A stretch of DNA of 64,000 bases from Cellulosimicrobium funkei (GCF_004519295.1 NZ_SOZH01000005.1:310001-374000); one strand, 5' to 3'. Shown: positions 9,330 to 19,359, numbered from the stretch's first letter. The notes: generated from the letters alone by a model not told the origin. A program made the numbers and translations.

Positions 9330-10367
9330 ATGCCTGGAACCACGAGCGCCACCCCGCACGACCTCCCGACCCTCCCGAGCCCCTGGCGGGCCCGGGTCCC
9401 CGGCTACGCCGACATCGACGCGCTCGTCCGGCTGCGGCGCCTGGACGAGCTCCAGGGGACGGGCTCGACGCACGTCGACCCCGCCGGGATCGAGTCCGAG
9501 GTCGCGGGGCTGGCCTCCTGGACGCGGCGCCAGCTGGTCGCCGTCGGGCCCGACGACGTCCCCCGCGCCTGGGTGACCGTGCACGACCGCGCCGCCGGGA
9601 GGGCCACCGTCTGGGGCTACTTCGACCGCGACGTGGCCGAGGTCGACGCGATCGCGGACGCGTTCTACCGCTGGGCGGAGCGCACCGCGGTCGCGATGGC
9701 GCGCCTGCGCGGCGTGACGGCGACGCGCCTCGACGAGAGCCCGTTCGCCGACGACGCGCGCCAGGCGCAGTGGCTGACCCGGGCCGGGTACGCGCGGCGG
9801 CGGAGCTGGCTGCACATGACGCGCCCCGTCGTCCCGGACGAGGCCGCGCTCGCCCCGCGCGCCGGGGTCACGGTCCGCCCGGTCGAGCGGCACGAGAACG
9901 GGATGCCCGTCGCGGCCGACCTCCAGGTCGTGCACCAGATGCTGGAGACGTCCTTCCAGGACCACTTCAACTCCTACCGGGAGAGCTTCTCGGAGTTCGT
10001 GCAGCGGCTCCGCGAGGACCCGGGCCACAGCTGGGACCACTGGTGGCTCGCGTACGTGGACACCGACGATGGCCACCGCGTCCCCGCGGGCACGGTCGTG
10101 TGCTCGTCGATCGCCGCGGGCGAGAGCGGCGCGCCGGGCACCTACGTCGAGTACATCGGGGTGACGCGCGCCGCCCGCGGCCGCGGCGTGGCGAAGTCGC
10201 TGCTCGCGACGGTGATCGCGGACGCCGCCCGGGACGGTCGCGACCGCGTGGCGCTCGAGGTCGACGCCGACTCCCCCACGAAGGCCGACCAGCTCTACCG
10301 CTCGCTCGGCTGGGAGACGGACTACGTCACCGAGTCGTGGTTCAAGGACCTGGACCTCGACGACTGA
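9330..10367 (+). CDS. Tandem-GNAT N-acetyltransferase family protein
   Basis: A 345-residue protein with two GNAT-like halves. The C-terminal half has a good acetyl-CoA motif A, YIGVTRAARGRGVAKSLLAT, followed by VALEVDADSPTKADQLYRSL and GWETDYVTES. The N-terminal half is degenerate and lacks the R/Q-x-x-G-x-G/A loop. The layout resembles mycothiol synthase MshD and related two-domain acetyltransferases, but I cannot assign a substrate. Of two in-frame ATGs (9321, 9330) the second is preferred because CAAGAT lies 7 bases before it as a weak leaderless -10. It starts 26 bases after the ABC exporter and may be partly cotranscribed. Confidence 0.78.
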   Translation: MPGTTSATPHDLPTLPSPWRARVPGYADIDALVRLRRLDELQGTGSTHVDPAGIESEVAGLASWTRRQLVAVGPDDVPRAWVTVHDRAAGRATVWGYFDRDVAEVDAIADAFYRWAERTAVAMARLRGVTATRLDESPFADDARQAQWLTRAGYARRRSWLHMTRPVVPDEAALAPRAGVTVRPVERHENGMPVAADLQVVHQMLETSFQDHFNSYRESFSEFVQRLREDPGHSWDHWWLAYVDTDDGHRVPAGTVVCSSIAAGESGAPGTYVEYIGVTRAARGRGVAKSLLATVIADAARDGRDRVALEVDADSPTKADQLYRSLGWETDYVTESWFKDLDLDD

Positions 10368-10454
10368 CCGCGGGCGGCCGGGACGCGCAGCCGGGTCGGG
10401 GGCCCGGGCCCGGACTCGGGGCCGGGCCCGGTCGCGGGGCCGGGGCCGGACGCG

Positions 10455-10492
10455 CCGGTGCCCGGCCGTCGCGGACGACGACCGGGCACCGG
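10455..10492 (+). terminator. Hairpin downstream of the tandem-GNAT gene
   Basis: CCGGTGCCCGG (10455-10465) and CCGGGCACCGG (10482-10492) form a perfect 11-bp stem with a 16-base loop. It lies between the tandem-GNAT gene and the convergent small secreted protein gene and could serve both. The preceding 80 bases are a GC-rich run of GGGCC/CCGGG repeats without coding signs. Confidence 0.5.
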
Positions 10493-10547
10493 GTGACGCC
10501 GCGTCGGGTGGCCTGACGGAGTCAGCCGACCCGACGGGACGAGCGCG

Positions 10548-10841
10548 TCAGAAGCACGAGACGTGGATCGCCACCGACGCGTCGGTCGACGTCGCGTAGG
10601 CGGTGCCCTGGCCGTCGTAGTCGTACATCGTCACCGCCGCGCCCGCGCTGTTGCGCGCGCTGTTGGTCGTCCCGTTGACCCGGAGCGACACGTTCGTCGG
10701 CGCGCTCGCCGTGATCTTCGCGTCGCGGGTGCCGCAGTTGTACGGCGTGGTCCTGCTCGCCGCGCTCGCGCTCGCCGCCGGGGCGAGGACCAGACCGATC
10801 GTGACCGCTGCCACCGCGAACGGTGCAAGACGCTTCTTCAT
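10548..10841 (-). CDS. Small secreted protein of unknown function
   Basis: A 97-residue protein with a classic Sec signal peptide: MKKR, a hydrophobic core AVAAVTIGLVLAP, and Ala-x-Ala sites around residues 23-28. The mature part is about 69 residues, rich in Thr/Ser/Ala/Asn, and has exactly two cysteines, in PYNCGT near its start and HVSCF at its end. A disulfide joining the two termini of a small beta-rich domain is plausible. I do not recognise the family. It is divided from the SURF1-like gene by 182 bases and is monocistronic. A near-palindrome around ACATATGT lies 88 bases upstream. Confidence 0.7.
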   Translation of the reverse strand: MKKRLAPFAVAAVTIGLVLAPAASASAASRTTPYNCGTRDAKITASAPTNVSLRVNGTTNSARNSAGAAVTMYDYDGQGTAYATSTDASVAIHVSCF

Positions 10842-10928
10842 GGAGTACCCCCGTGTCTCTCCGACCGCCGGGCGACGTCGACCGGCGGACCGCCCGGACG
10901 CTCTGTCCGGGCGGGATAAGACTGAGGT

Positions 10929-10944
10929 CCGTACATATGTCCGG
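10929..10944. promoter_or_regulatory. AT-containing near-palindrome upstream of the secreted-protein gene
   Basis: CCGTACATATGTCCGG contains the perfect palindrome ACATATGT flanked by CCG/CGG. Such an AT-rich symmetrical word is rare in this GC-rich background. It may be an operator, but no promoter boxes can be fixed around it. Confidence 0.25.
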
Positions 10945-11023
10945 CAAGCGCTGTGTCACGTGGTGAGACGGCGGTCCGTTCGCTCCTGGCCCGGGACGCG
11001 GCGCGTGCGCTCCCGGCCCGCTC

Positions 11024-11917
11024 TCAGGGGGTCGTTCGCGGGCCCGTCGCGTCGGCGTCGGCCGGCCCGGGGAGGCCGGCGATCCCGGCGTCCTCCCCGC
11101 GCGCGCGGCGCTTGCCACCCGCCGCCTCGTCACGCACGAGCCGGACCCACAGCAGCACGGCGAACCCGCCGAACACCCACCACTGGAGCGCGTAGAACAG
11201 GTTCTGCAGGTTGAGCCCCGTGCCGCCCTCGATCGTCGGGCGCGGAAGCTGGGCCGGGCCGCCGTCGGCCGCCGACGGCTGCGCCGGGTCCGAGGACAGC
11301 AGCACGAGGTAGCCCGAGTAGATCGGTCCGCCCCACGCGTTGACCAGCTCGCCCGTGGAGATCGCGTCGGTGCGGCCGGGGGCGGAGCCGCCCTGCCCGG
11401 CGGCCTCGGACGCCTGGAGGTAGCCGGTGAGGCGCACGACGCCGTCCGGCGGGTCGAGCGCGGCGCTCGCGTCGGGCGACTCGACCCAGCCCCGCACGAC
11501 AGGCAGGACCGGGGCGCCCGAGAGGTCGGCCCACGACGCGCCCTGGGTGCCGTCGTCGGTCACGTGGAGCGGGGTGAGCACGAGGTAGCCGGTGCGGCCG
11601 TCGAGCGCGCGGCCCTCGACGAGGAGCTGCCCCTCCGCGTCGTACTCGCCCTCGACCCAGGCCTGCCGCCCGACGAGCTCGCCGGGGAACGTGGACTGCG
11701 GCGGGAGCAGCACGCCGACGCCCTCGGGGCCGGCGGCCTCGAGCTCGGCGGCCTCGTGCTGCGCCGCGAGCTCGGCACGCTGCTGGGCGCGGTCGAGCTG
11801 CCAGACGCCGAGCCGCGCGCACACGGCCGCGGCGACGAGGAGGAGCACGAGCAGCCCGACGACCCGGGGCTGGCGGGCGACCGCCCAGAACGAGCGGGGC
11901 GCGGTGGGCTCGGGCAC
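11024..11917 (-). CDS. SURF1-family cytochrome oxidase biogenesis protein
   Basis: A 297-residue protein with a transmembrane helix near residues 16-37, followed by the family motif LGVWQLDRAQQR. It has a large extracytoplasmic domain, then NLQNLFYALQWWVFGGFAVL as the second helix and a basic cytoplasmic tail. This two-helix topology and the QxxNxxYAxQWW motif define SURF1/Shy1 proteins, which help insert heme into cytochrome aa3 oxidase. The GTG start at 11917 is supported by TACCGT 6 bases upstream (leaderless). No oxidase genes are adjacent, so the role rests on family resemblance alone. Confidence 0.88.
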   Translation of the reverse strand: MPEPTAPRSFWAVARQPRVVGLLVLLLVAAAVCARLGVWQLDRAQQRAELAAQHEAAELEAAGPEGVGVLLPPQSTFPGELVGRQAWVEGEYDAEGQLLVEGRALDGRTGYLVLTPLHVTDDGTQGASWADLSGAPVLPVVRGWVESPDASAALDPPDGVVRLTGYLQASEAAGQGGSAPGRTDAISTGELVNAWGGPIYSGYLVLLSSDPAQPSAADGGPAQLPRPTIEGGTGLNLQNLFYALQWWVFGGFAVLLWVRLVRDEAAGGKRRARGEDAGIAGLPGPADADATGPRTTP

Positions 11918-11923
11918 GACCCC

Positions 11924-11929
11924 ACGGTA
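11924..11929 (-). promoter_or_regulatory. -10 hexamer of leaderless SURF1-like gene promoter
   Basis: TACCGT on the minus strand ends 6 bases before the GTG at 11917. Confidence 0.5.
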
Positions 11930-12177
11930 TCCGGGGCGCGGGCGGGTCCCCGCATCCGGACCGCCTGGCGGGCGAACGTCACACGCCGCCCACCGGCCCT
12001 CGGGGCCGGGGACAACGTCCTCGGCCGTGGTTCCCGGGCGCGGGACCTTGGACCTTTTGTGCCGTCGTGGGCGCAGGTCACACCGCCGGGCGGCAGGAGG
12101 AATAGTGCAGGCCCCCGGTCGATGGGGTTGTATGAAGCCGTAGTCGTTCACGGACCCTTCCCCCGCAGGAGCGTGAG

Positions 12178-14679
12178 ATGAGCACGACCACCGTCACCGA
12201 GTCCACCGCCTGGCAGCCCGCCGAGATCGCACCGCTCGACGACAACACCCTGCGTCGGGTCGACGCCTGGTGGCGCGCGGCGAACTACCTCTCGGTCGGC
12301 CAGATCTACCTGCTCGACAACCCGCTGCTGCGCACGCCGCTGGACCGCGAGGACGTCAAGCCGCGCCTCCTGGGCCACTGGGGCACCACGCCGGGCCTCA
12401 ACTTCCTCTACGCGCACCTCAACCGCGCGATCGCGCAGCGCCGCCAGTCGACGATCTACGTCGCCGGCCCCGGCCACGGCGGCCCCGGCCTCGTGGCGAA
12501 CGCGTACCTCGAGGGCACGTACTCCGAGACCTACTCGGACGTCACCCAGGACACCGAGGGCCTGCGTCGGCTGTTCCGCCAGTTCTCCTTCCCGGGCGGC
12601 ATCCCGAGCCACGTCGCGCCGGAGACGCCCGGGTCGATCCACGAGGGCGGTGAGCTGGGCTACGCGCTCTCCCACGCGTACGGCGCCGCGTTCGACAACC
12701 CCGACCTGCTCGTCGCCGCGGTCGTCGGCGACGGCGAGGCGGAGACGGGCCCGCTCGCGACGAGCTGGCACTCGAACAAGTTCGTCAACGCGCGCAACGA
12801 CGGCGTCGTCCTGCCGATCCTGCACCTCAACGGCTACAAGATCGCCAACCCGACGGTGCTCGCGCGCATCAGCGACGACGAGCTGCGCGACCTCATGATC
12901 GGCTACGGCCACACGCCCTACTTCTTCACGGGCGGGTTCGACGGCGAGGACCACTTCGAGGTGCACCGCCGCTTCGCGCAGCTCCTCGACGAGGTGCTCA
13001 ACCACATCGCGCAGATCAAGGCCGACGCCGCGGCGGGGAACGACGAGCGTCCCGCGTGGCCGATGATCGTGTTCCGCACGCCGAAGGGCTGGACGTGCCC
13101 GCCGGTCATCGACGGCAAGAAGACCGAGGACTCGTGGCGCGCGCACCAGGTGCCGCTCGCGAGCGCCCGGGACACGCCGGAGCACCTCGAGGTGCTGCGC
13201 GGCTGGCTCGAGTCCTACCGGGCCGACGAGCTGTTCGACGAGGACGGCCGCCTGGTCGACGACGTCGCCGCGCTCGCCCCCGAGGGCACGCTCCGCATGA
13301 GCGACAACCCGCACGCGAACGGCGGCCTCCTGCTCAAGGACCTCCGCCTGCCGGACTTCCGCGACTACGCCGTGGACGTCACGGGGCCGGGCAGCAGCAT
13401 CGCCGAGTCGACGCGCGTCCTCGGCCAGTGGCTCACCGACGTCGTGCGGAAGAACCCGGACAACTTCCGGATCTTCGGCCCCGACGAGACGGCGTCGAAC
13501 CGCCTCCAGGCCGTGTACGAGGTCACGGACAAGCAGTGGAACGCCGACTTCTTCGGGCCCGACGTCGACGAGCACCTCGCGCGCGCCGGCCGCGTCATGG
13601 AGATGCTGTCGGAGCACCAGTGCCAGGGCTGGCTGGAGGGCTACCTGCTCACCGGGCGGCACGGCCTGTTCACGAGCTACGAGGCCTTCATCCACATCGT
13701 CGACTCGATGTTCAACCAGCACGCGAAGTGGCTCAAGGTCACGAACCACATCCCGTGGCGGCGCCCGGTCGCGAGCCTCAACTACCTGCTGTCGAGCCAC
13801 GTGTGGCGCCAGGACCACAACGGCTTCAGCCACCAGGACCCGGGCTTCATCGACCACGTCGTGAACAAGAAGGCCGAGATCGTCCGCGTCTACCTGCCGC
13901 CGGACGCGAACACGCTGCTCTCGACGTACGACCACTGCCTGCGCTCGCGCCAGTACGTGAACGTCGTCGTGGCGGGCAAGCAGCCCGCGCCGCAGTTCCT
14001 GTCGATGGACCAGGCGATCGCGCACTGCTCGCGCGGCCTCGGCATCTGGGACTGGGCCGGCACCGAGGTCGAGGGCGAGGACCCGGACGTCGTGCTCGGC
14101 GCCGCGGGCGACGTGCCCACGCTCGAGGTGCTCGCCGCAGCGGACATCCTGCGCCGGCGCATCCCCGACCTCAAGGTCCGGGTCGTCAACGTCGTGGACC
14201 TCATGCGGCTCCAGGACGAGAAGGAGCACCCGCACGGCCTGTCGGACAAGGACTTCGACACGCTCTTCACGACGGACCGGCCGGTCATCTTCAACTACCA
14301 CGGCTACCCGTGGCTCATCCACCGCCTCACGTACCGCCGCACGAACCACGCGAACATCCACGTGCGCGGCTACAAGGAGGAGGGCACCACCACCACCCCG
14401 TTCGACATGGCCATGCTCAACGACATCGACCGCTACCACCTGGTGATCGACGTCATCGACCGTGTGCCGTCCCTGCGCTCGACCTACGCGGGCCTGCGCC
14501 AGGAGATGGTCGACGCGCGGCTGACGGCCCGCCAGTACACCCGCGAGCACGGGGAGGACATCCCCGAGGTGCGCGACTGGGTGTGGCCGGACGTCGGCGA
14601 GACGGCGACCGAGGAGGGTGGCCCGCAGTACAACGGCGCGAGCGCCGCCGTGCAGGACACCGGAGGAGACAACGAGTGA
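12178..14679 (+). CDS. xfp: Phosphoketolase (xylulose 5-phosphate/fructose 6-phosphate)
   Basis: A thiamine-diphosphate enzyme that cleaves xylulose 5-phosphate or fructose 6-phosphate with phosphate to acetyl phosphate plus a shorter sugar phosphate. The 833-residue length is normal for the family. Visible motifs are [40 protein letters not shown] and the ThDP-binding [27 protein letters not shown] and, near the C-terminus, [20 protein letters not shown] follow. AGGAG 6-10 bases before the ATG is the ribosome binding site. Its stop overlaps pta, giving an xfp-pta-ackA operon that converts acetyl phosphate to acetyl-CoA and to acetate plus ATP. Its 260-base leader lacks a clear promoter. Confidence 0.96.
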   Translation: MSTTTVTESTAWQPAEIAPLDDNTLRRVDAWWRAANYLSVGQIYLLDNPLLRTPLDREDVKPRLLGHWGTTPGLNFLYAHLNRAIAQRRQSTIYVAGPGHGGPGLVANAYLEGTYSETYSDVTQDTEGLRRLFRQFSFPGGIPSHVAPETPGSIHEGGELGYALSHAYGAAFDNPDLLVAAVVGDGEAETGPLATSWHSNKFVNARNDGVVLPILHLNGYKIANPTVLARISDDELRDLMIGYGHTPYFFTGGFDGEDHFEVHRRFAQLLDEVLNHIAQIKADAAAGNDERPAWPMIVFRTPKGWTCPPVIDGKKTEDSWRAHQVPLASARDTPEHLEVLRGWLESYRADELFDEDGRLVDDVAALAPEGTLRMSDNPHANGGLLLKDLRLPDFRDYAVDVTGPGSSIAESTRVLGQWLTDVVRKNPDNFRIFGPDETASNRLQAVYEVTDKQWNADFFGPDVDEHLARAGRVMEMLSEHQCQGWLEGYLLTGRHGLFTSYEAFIHIVDSMFNQHAKWLKVTNHIPWRRPVASLNYLLSSHVWRQDHNGFSHQDPGFIDHVVNKKAEIVRVYLPPDANTLLSTYDHCLRSRQYVNVVVAGKQPAPQFLSMDQAIAHCSRGLGIWDWAGTEVEGEDPDVVLGAAGDVPTLEVLAAADILRRRIPDLKVRVVNVVDLMRLQDEKEHPHGLSDKDFDTLFTTDRPVIFNYHGYPWLIHRLTYRRTNHANIHVRGYKEEGTTTTPFDMAMLNDIDRYHLVIDVIDRVPSLRSTYAGLRQEMVDARLTARQYTREHGEDIPEVRDWVWPDVGETATEEGGPQYNGASAAVQDTGGDNE

Positions 14680-16865
14680 GCGACACCGCTCGCAGCATCT
14701 ACATCACCTCGCCCGAGGGCGAGACGGGCAAGTCCACGATCGCGCTGGGGGTCCTCGACCTGCTGGTCCGCAAGGTCCAGCGGGTCGGGGTCTTCCGGCC
14801 GGTCACCCGGGCCGCCGGCCCGGACGTGCAGGACTACGTGCTCGAGCTCCTGCTCGCGCACGACGGCGTGGACGTCACCGCCGAGCAGGCGATCGGCGTC
14901 ACGTACGAGGACGTCCACGCCGACCAGGAGGCCGCGCTCTCGCGGATCGTGGCCCGGTACCACGAGGTCGCGAGCCAGTGCGACTTCGTGGTCGTCGTGG
15001 GCACGGACTACACCGACGTCGCCGGGCCGACCGAGCTGTCGTTCAACGCGCGCGTCGCGGCGAACCTCGGCGCACCGGTCCTCCTCGTCGTCTCCGGCAA
15101 GGGCCGCACGCCCGACGCCGTGGGCAACCTCATCGAGGTGAGCGTCGCCGAGCTGCGCTCGCAGCACGCGCAGCCCATCGGCGTCGTCGCGAACCGCGTG
15201 CAGCCGGACGACCTCGACGCGGTGCGCGCGCTGCTCGGGTCGCTGGGACCGGACGGCGAGCCGCTCGCGGGCGGGACGTCGTCGGGCCCGACGGCGCAGC
15301 CCGCCCCGGGTACGCGGCTGCCGGGCTGGGCGGTGCCCGAGGACCCGTTCCTCGACGCGCCGACCGTGCGGATCCTCATGGAGGCCGTGGGCGGGACGCT
15401 CGCGTTCGGCGAGGAGGAGCTCCTCGCGCGCGAGGCGACCGACCTGCTCGTCGGTGCGATGTCGTTCGAGCACCTGCTCGACCGGCTCACCGACGGCGCC
15501 GTCGTCATCACGCCCGGCGACCGGGTGGACATCCTCATCGGGCTGCTCGCGGCGCACTCGGCGTCGGGCTTCCCGTCGCTCGCGGGCGTCATCCTCAACG
15601 GCGGGTTCTTCCCGCCCGAGTCGACGGCGCGCCTCGTCGCGGACCTCGACCCGAGCCTGCCGATCATCCGCACCGACCTCGGGACGTTCCGCTCGGCGAG
15701 CGCCGCCGCGAGCGCCCGGGGCCGCGTGACCAAGGAGTCGCAGCGCAAGGTCGACACGGCGCTCGCGCTGTTCGAGCAGAGCGTCGACGGCGCGGCGCTC
15801 CTCGCGGGGCTCGACGTGCCCCGGCCCGAGGTCGTCACGCCGCTGATGTTCGAGTACGAGCTGCTCTCGCGTGCCCGCGCGGACCGCAAGCACGTCGTGC
15901 TGCCCGAGGGCGACGACGACCGCATCCTGCGCGCCGCGTCCACGCTGCTCGGCCGTCAGGTCGCGGAGCTGACGATCCTCGGCGAGGAGCAGAAGGTCCG
16001 CGCCCGCGCGGCGGAGCTCGGCCTCGACATCGACGCCGCGCACGTCGTCAGCCCGCACGACCCGGAGCTCGTGGAGCGGTTCGCCGCGGAGTACCAGCGG
16101 CTGCGCGCGCACAAGGGCATGACGCTCGAGGAGGCGCGCGAGCGCGTCCAGGACGTGTCCTACTTCGGCACGATGATGGTCCACCTCGGGCTCGCGGACG
16201 GCATGGTGTCGGGCGCCAAGCACACGACGGCGCACACCATCAAGCCGTCGTTCGAGATCATCAAGACCCAGCCGGGCGTGTCCGTCGTCTCGTCCGTGTT
16301 CCTCATGTGCCTGCAGGACCGCGTGCTCGTCTACGGCGACTGCGCGGTCATCCCCGACCCGACGGCCGAGCAGCTTGCGGACATCGCGATCTCCTCGGCG
16401 GCGACGGCGCAGCAGTTCGGCGTCGACCAGCGGGTCGCGATGCTGTCGTACTCGACCGGCGAGTCCGGCTCGGGGGCCGACGTGGACAAGGTGCGCCGGG
16501 GCACCGCGCTCGTGCGCGAGCGGCGCCCCGACCTGTTCGTCGAGGGCCCGATCCAGTACGACGCGGCCGTGGACGCGTCCGTCGCGGCGTCGAAGATGCC
16601 AGGCTCGGACGTCGCGGGGCGCGCGACCGTGTTCATCTTCCCGGACCTCAACACGGGCAACAACACCTACAAGGCGGTCCAGCGCTCGGCGGGCGCCGTC
16701 GCGGTGGGCCCGGTCCTCCAGGGCCTCAACAAGCCGGTGAACGACCTCTCGCGCGGCGCGCTCGTGCAGGACATCGTCAACACCGTCGCGATCACCGCGA
16801 TCCAGGCGCAGGCCCCGGCCGACGCCGTCGACCCCACCTCTGACTCCCAGGGAGCCACGTCATGA
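14676..16865 (+). CDS. pta: Phosphate acetyltransferase (long form)
   Basis: Interconverts acetyl phosphate and acetyl-CoA. The 729-residue long form has an N-terminal P-loop/dethiobiotin-synthetase-like domain ([20 protein letters not shown]), a central DRTGG regulatory domain, and a C-terminal catalytic PTA_PTB domain from about residue 400. The catalytic domain carries [35 protein letters not shown] and [16 protein letters not shown], then [19 protein letters not shown]. The GTG start overlaps the xfp stop (GTGA) and the stop overlaps the ackA ATG, so translation of all three genes is coupled. Confidence 0.95.
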   Translation: MSDTARSIYITSPEGETGKSTIALGVLDLLVRKVQRVGVFRPVTRAAGPDVQDYVLELLLAHDGVDVTAEQAIGVTYEDVHADQEAALSRIVARYHEVASQCDFVVVVGTDYTDVAGPTELSFNARVAANLGAPVLLVVSGKGRTPDAVGNLIEVSVAELRSQHAQPIGVVANRVQPDDLDAVRALLGSLGPDGEPLAGGTSSGPTAQPAPGTRLPGWAVPEDPFLDAPTVRILMEAVGGTLAFGEEELLAREATDLLVGAMSFEHLLDRLTDGAVVITPGDRVDILIGLLAAHSASGFPSLAGVILNGGFFPPESTARLVADLDPSLPIIRTDLGTFRSASAAASARGRVTKESQRKVDTALALFEQSVDGAALLAGLDVPRPEVVTPLMFEYELLSRARADRKHVVLPEGDDDRILRAASTLLGRQVAELTILGEEQKVRARAAELGLDIDAAHVVSPHDPELVERFAAEYQRLRAHKGMTLEEARERVQDVSYFGTMMVHLGLADGMVSGAKHTTAHTIKPSFEIIKTQPGVSVVSSVFLMCLQDRVLVYGDCAVIPDPTAEQLADIAISSAATAQQFGVDQRVAMLSYSTGESGSGADVDKVRRGTALVRERRPDLFVEGPIQYDAAVDASVAASKMPGSDVAGRATVFIFPDLNTGNNTYKAVQRSAGAVAVGPVLQGLNKPVNDLSRGALVQDIVNTVAITAIQAQAPADAVDPTSDSQGATS

Positions 16866-18121
16866 CGATCCTGCCCGAGGGCGAGCGCCCCAACCCCTAC
16901 AGCGCGTACGGCGCGCACGGGTCCGTGCTCGTCATGAACTCGGGGTCGTCCTCGCTCAAGTACCAGCTCGTCAACCCCGTCGGCGGCGAGGCGATCGCCG
17001 CGGGCACGATCGAGCGCATCGGCGAGGAGTCCGGGATCATCAAGCACCGGTTTGCCGGGAACACGACGACGCGCGAGGAGCCCGTCGCGGACCACGGGCA
17101 CGCGCTGCGCATCGCGCTGAGCATGTTCGACGAGGTCGGCCCGACGCTCTCGGACGCCGACGTGTACGCGGTGGGGCACCGCGTCGTGCAGGGCGGCTCG
17201 CTGTTCGCCGACCCGGTCCTCGTCGACGACGGCGTGCTCGAGCGGATCCGCTCGCTGTCCCCGCTCGCGCCGCTGCACAACCCGGCGAACGTCAAGGGCA
17301 TCGAGGTCGCGCGGTCGCTGCTCGGCGACGTGCCGCACGTCGCGGTGTTCGACACCGCGTTCTTCCAGCGGCTGCCGCAGCACGTCGCGACGTACGCCCT
17401 GGACGCCGAAGTCGCCGAGAGGTACGCGATCCGGCGCTACGGCGCCCACGGCACGAGCCACCAGTACGTGTCCGGGAAGGTCGCGCGCGTCCTCGGGCGC
17501 CGGATCGAGGGTCTCAACACGATCGTGCTGCACCTCGGCAACGGCGCCTCGGCGTCGGCCGTCAAGGGCGGCGTGCCGGTCGAGACCTCGATGGGCCTCA
17601 CCCCGCTCGAGGGCCTCGTCATGGGCACGCGCACGGGCGACATCGACCCTGCGGTCGTGTTCCACCTCGCGCGCAACGCGGGCATGAGCATCGACGAGAT
17701 CGACGACCTGTTCAACAAGCGCTCGGGCGTCAAGGGGCTGTCCGGCGTGAACGACTTCCGCGAGCTGCACCGGCTCATGGAGGCCGGCCACGAGGGCGCC
17801 CGCCTCGCGTTCGACGTGTACATCCACCGGCTGCGCAAGTACGTCGGCGCGTACGCCGCCGTGCTCGGCCGCGTGGACGTCGTCGCCTTCACCGCGGGCG
17901 TCGGCGAGCACGACGCCGAGGTGCGCGCCGCCGTCGTCGAGGGGCTCGAGCCGCTCGGCCTCGCGGTCGACCCGGACCGCAACGCCGTCGACTCCGGTGA
18001 GCCGCGCGTCATCTCGCCGGACTGGACGAGCACGCTCGTCATGGTGGTCCCGACGATGGAGGAGCTCGCCATCGCGCGCCAGTCGGTCGAGGTCGTCGAG
18101 GCGGCCTCGCGCGCGGGCTGA
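16862..18121 (+). CDS. ackA: Acetate kinase
   Basis: Makes ATP and acetate from acetyl phosphate and ADP. The 419-residue protein has the ASKHA phosphate loop VLVMNSGSSSLKYQLVNP, the DTAFFQRLP motif, and YGAHGTSHQYVSGKVA. LHLGNGASASAVKGG and FTAGVGEH at the adenosine site follow. The N-terminus has a short extension of about 20 residues before the core. It is the last gene of xfp-pta-ackA and is followed by a strong hairpin. Confidence 0.96.
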   Translation: MTILPEGERPNPYSAYGAHGSVLVMNSGSSSLKYQLVNPVGGEAIAAGTIERIGEESGIIKHRFAGNTTTREEPVADHGHALRIALSMFDEVGPTLSDADVYAVGHRVVQGGSLFADPVLVDDGVLERIRSLSPLAPLHNPANVKGIEVARSLLGDVPHVAVFDTAFFQRLPQHVATYALDAEVAERYAIRRYGAHGTSHQYVSGKVARVLGRRIEGLNTIVLHLGNGASASAVKGGVPVETSMGLTPLEGLVMGTRTGDIDPAVVFHLARNAGMSIDEIDDLFNKRSGVKGLSGVNDFRELHRLMEAGHEGARLAFDVYIHRLRKYVGAYAAVLGRVDVVAFTAGVGEHDAEVRAAVVEGLEPLGLAVDPDRNAVDSGEPRVISPDWTSTLVMVVPTMEELAIARQSVEVVEAASRAG

Positions 18122-18189
18122 GGCTCGCACGCCGGGATCCCGCCCGGACCCCTCCGGGTGCTGCCCACCCGGCTCAGCCCGCTCCCCGG

Positions 18190-18223
18190 CCGGTGAGCCG
18201 ACGCCCGCGCGTCGGCTCACCGG
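18190..18223 (+). terminator. Terminator hairpin of the xfp-pta-ackA operon
   Basis: CCGGTGAGCCGACGC and GCGTCGGCTCACCGG form a perfect 15-bp stem with a 4-base loop, 69 bases after the ackA stop. No U tract follows, as is usual in high-GC actinobacteria. Confidence 0.75.
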
Positions 18224-18242
18224 TCGGTGGCATGCTCGGGCG

Positions 18243-19235
18243 GTGACCGTTCTCATCGACCCGCCCGCGTGGCCCGCGCACGGGACGCTGTTCAGCCATC
18301 TCGTGTCCGACGCGTCGCTCGCGGAGCTGCACGCGTTCGCGGCGTCGATCGGCGTGAGCCCGCGGGCGTTCGACCTCGACCACTACGACGTCGCCGCCGA
18401 GCGGTACGACGTCGCGGTCGCCGCGGGCGCGGTGCCCGTCGGGGGGCGCGAGCTCGCCCGGCGCCTCGGCGCCTCCGGCCTGCGCGTGCCCGGCCGGGCG
18501 CGGCGCGCGGCGAAGGCCGACGCGCTCCTCGCACGCTGGGACGCGCTCCTCCCGGGCGCGCGCGACGTCGGCGTCGAGCTCGTCGAGCGCTGGCACGAGC
18601 CGCACCGCGTCTACCACGGGCCCGAGCACCTGGTGCACGCCCTCGACTCCCTCGCGCTCCTCGAGGGACGCCCGCCCGGCGTGCCCGACGCCGCCCGGCC
18701 CCCAGGCCGCGCAGGTACCGCCGCGTCGCCGGGCGGCGCCTCGGGCGGCGCGGTGTCGGACGGCGCGGCGTCGGTCACGGGCTCGATGCCTGCGGTGACG
18801 CAGCTCGCGCTGTGGTTCCACGACGCCGTGCACGACGGCGAGGCGGGCCGCGACGAGGAGCGGTCGGCCGAGCTCGCGGACGCCCGGCTGACGGGCCACC
18901 TCGGCGCCCGCGAGGTCGAGGAGGTCGTGCGGCTCGTGCTCGTGACGACCGACCACGCCCCGGCGCCGGGCGACGCACCCGGGGCGCTCGTCTCGGACGC
19001 CGACCTCGCCGTCCTCGGGTCCGCGCCGGACCGGTACGCCCGCTACGCCCGCCAGGTGCGCGCCGAGTACGCCCACGTGCCCGACGACGCCTTCCGGGCC
19101 GGGCGCGCCGCCGTCCTGCGCGCGCTGCTCGAGGGCGGCACGCTGTTCCGCACCCCGCAGGCCGCCGCGCTCTGGGAGGACCGCGCCCGCGCCAACCTCA
19201 CCGCCGAGCTCACGACCCTCACCTCCCCCACCTGA
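18243..19235 (+). CDS. DUF4031 domain fused to an HD-type domain
   Basis: A 330-residue two-part protein. Residues 1-85 (VTVLIDPPAWPAHGTLFSHL, then SPRAFDLDHYDVAAERYDVA) match the short DUF4031 family, usually a stand-alone protein of about 90 residues. From about residue 115 onward an HD-like metal-dependent hydrolase follows, with HRVYHGPEHLVHALD, the HD pair in LALWFHDAVHDG, and a late LVTTDHAP. A Gly/Ala-rich insert at about residues 145-180 interrupts the HD part. CATGCT lies 6 bases before the GTG, a weak leaderless -10. The substrate is unknown. Confidence 0.8.
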   Translation: MTVLIDPPAWPAHGTLFSHLVSDASLAELHAFAASIGVSPRAFDLDHYDVAAERYDVAVAAGAVPVGGRELARRLGASGLRVPGRARRAAKADALLARWDALLPGARDVGVELVERWHEPHRVYHGPEHLVHALDSLALLEGRPPGVPDAARPPGRAGTAASPGGASGGAVSDGAASVTGSMPAVTQLALWFHDAVHDGEAGRDEERSAELADARLTGHLGAREVEEVVRLVLVTTDHAPAPGDAPGALVSDADLAVLGSAPDRYARYARQVRAEYAHVPDDAFRAGRAAVLRALLEGGTLFRTPQAAALWEDRARANLTAELTTLTSPT

Positions 19236-19264
19236 CCCTCTTCCCTTCCTCTCCACCCCAACCC

Positions 19265-19325
19265 GCCGAACAGGCGGTCTTGGTCCGTCCCGGACGGCGG
19301 ACGGACCAGGACCACCTGCTCGGCC
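19265..19325 (+). repeat. Palindromic intergenic repeat, copy B
   Basis: The left arm GCCGAACAGGCGGTCTTGG (19265-19283) pairs with CCAGGACCACCTGCTCGGC (19306-19324) across exactly 22 bases. Those 22 bases contain a second stem, TCCGTCC/GGACGGA. The same 22-base spacing recurs in the copies at 46582 and 48156. This copy lies 30 bases after the stop of the DUF4031-HD gene and before the YdcF promoter, where it could act as a terminator. Confidence 0.75.
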
Positions 19326-19359
19326 AGCCAGGAGCGCCTGGTCGACGCGGCGGCGAGGT

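Noticed and set aside
10548-10841. A lactococcin-972-like bacteriocin
   Set aside because: Size and signal peptide fit, but the family's conserved Gly/Trp/Tyr/His pattern is absent and no ABC/immunity gene is adjacent.
12148-14550. An 800-codon minus-strand frame opposite phosphoketolase
   Set aside because: Antisense shadow of xfp, rich in Val/Arg/Glu/His with no motif or start signal.
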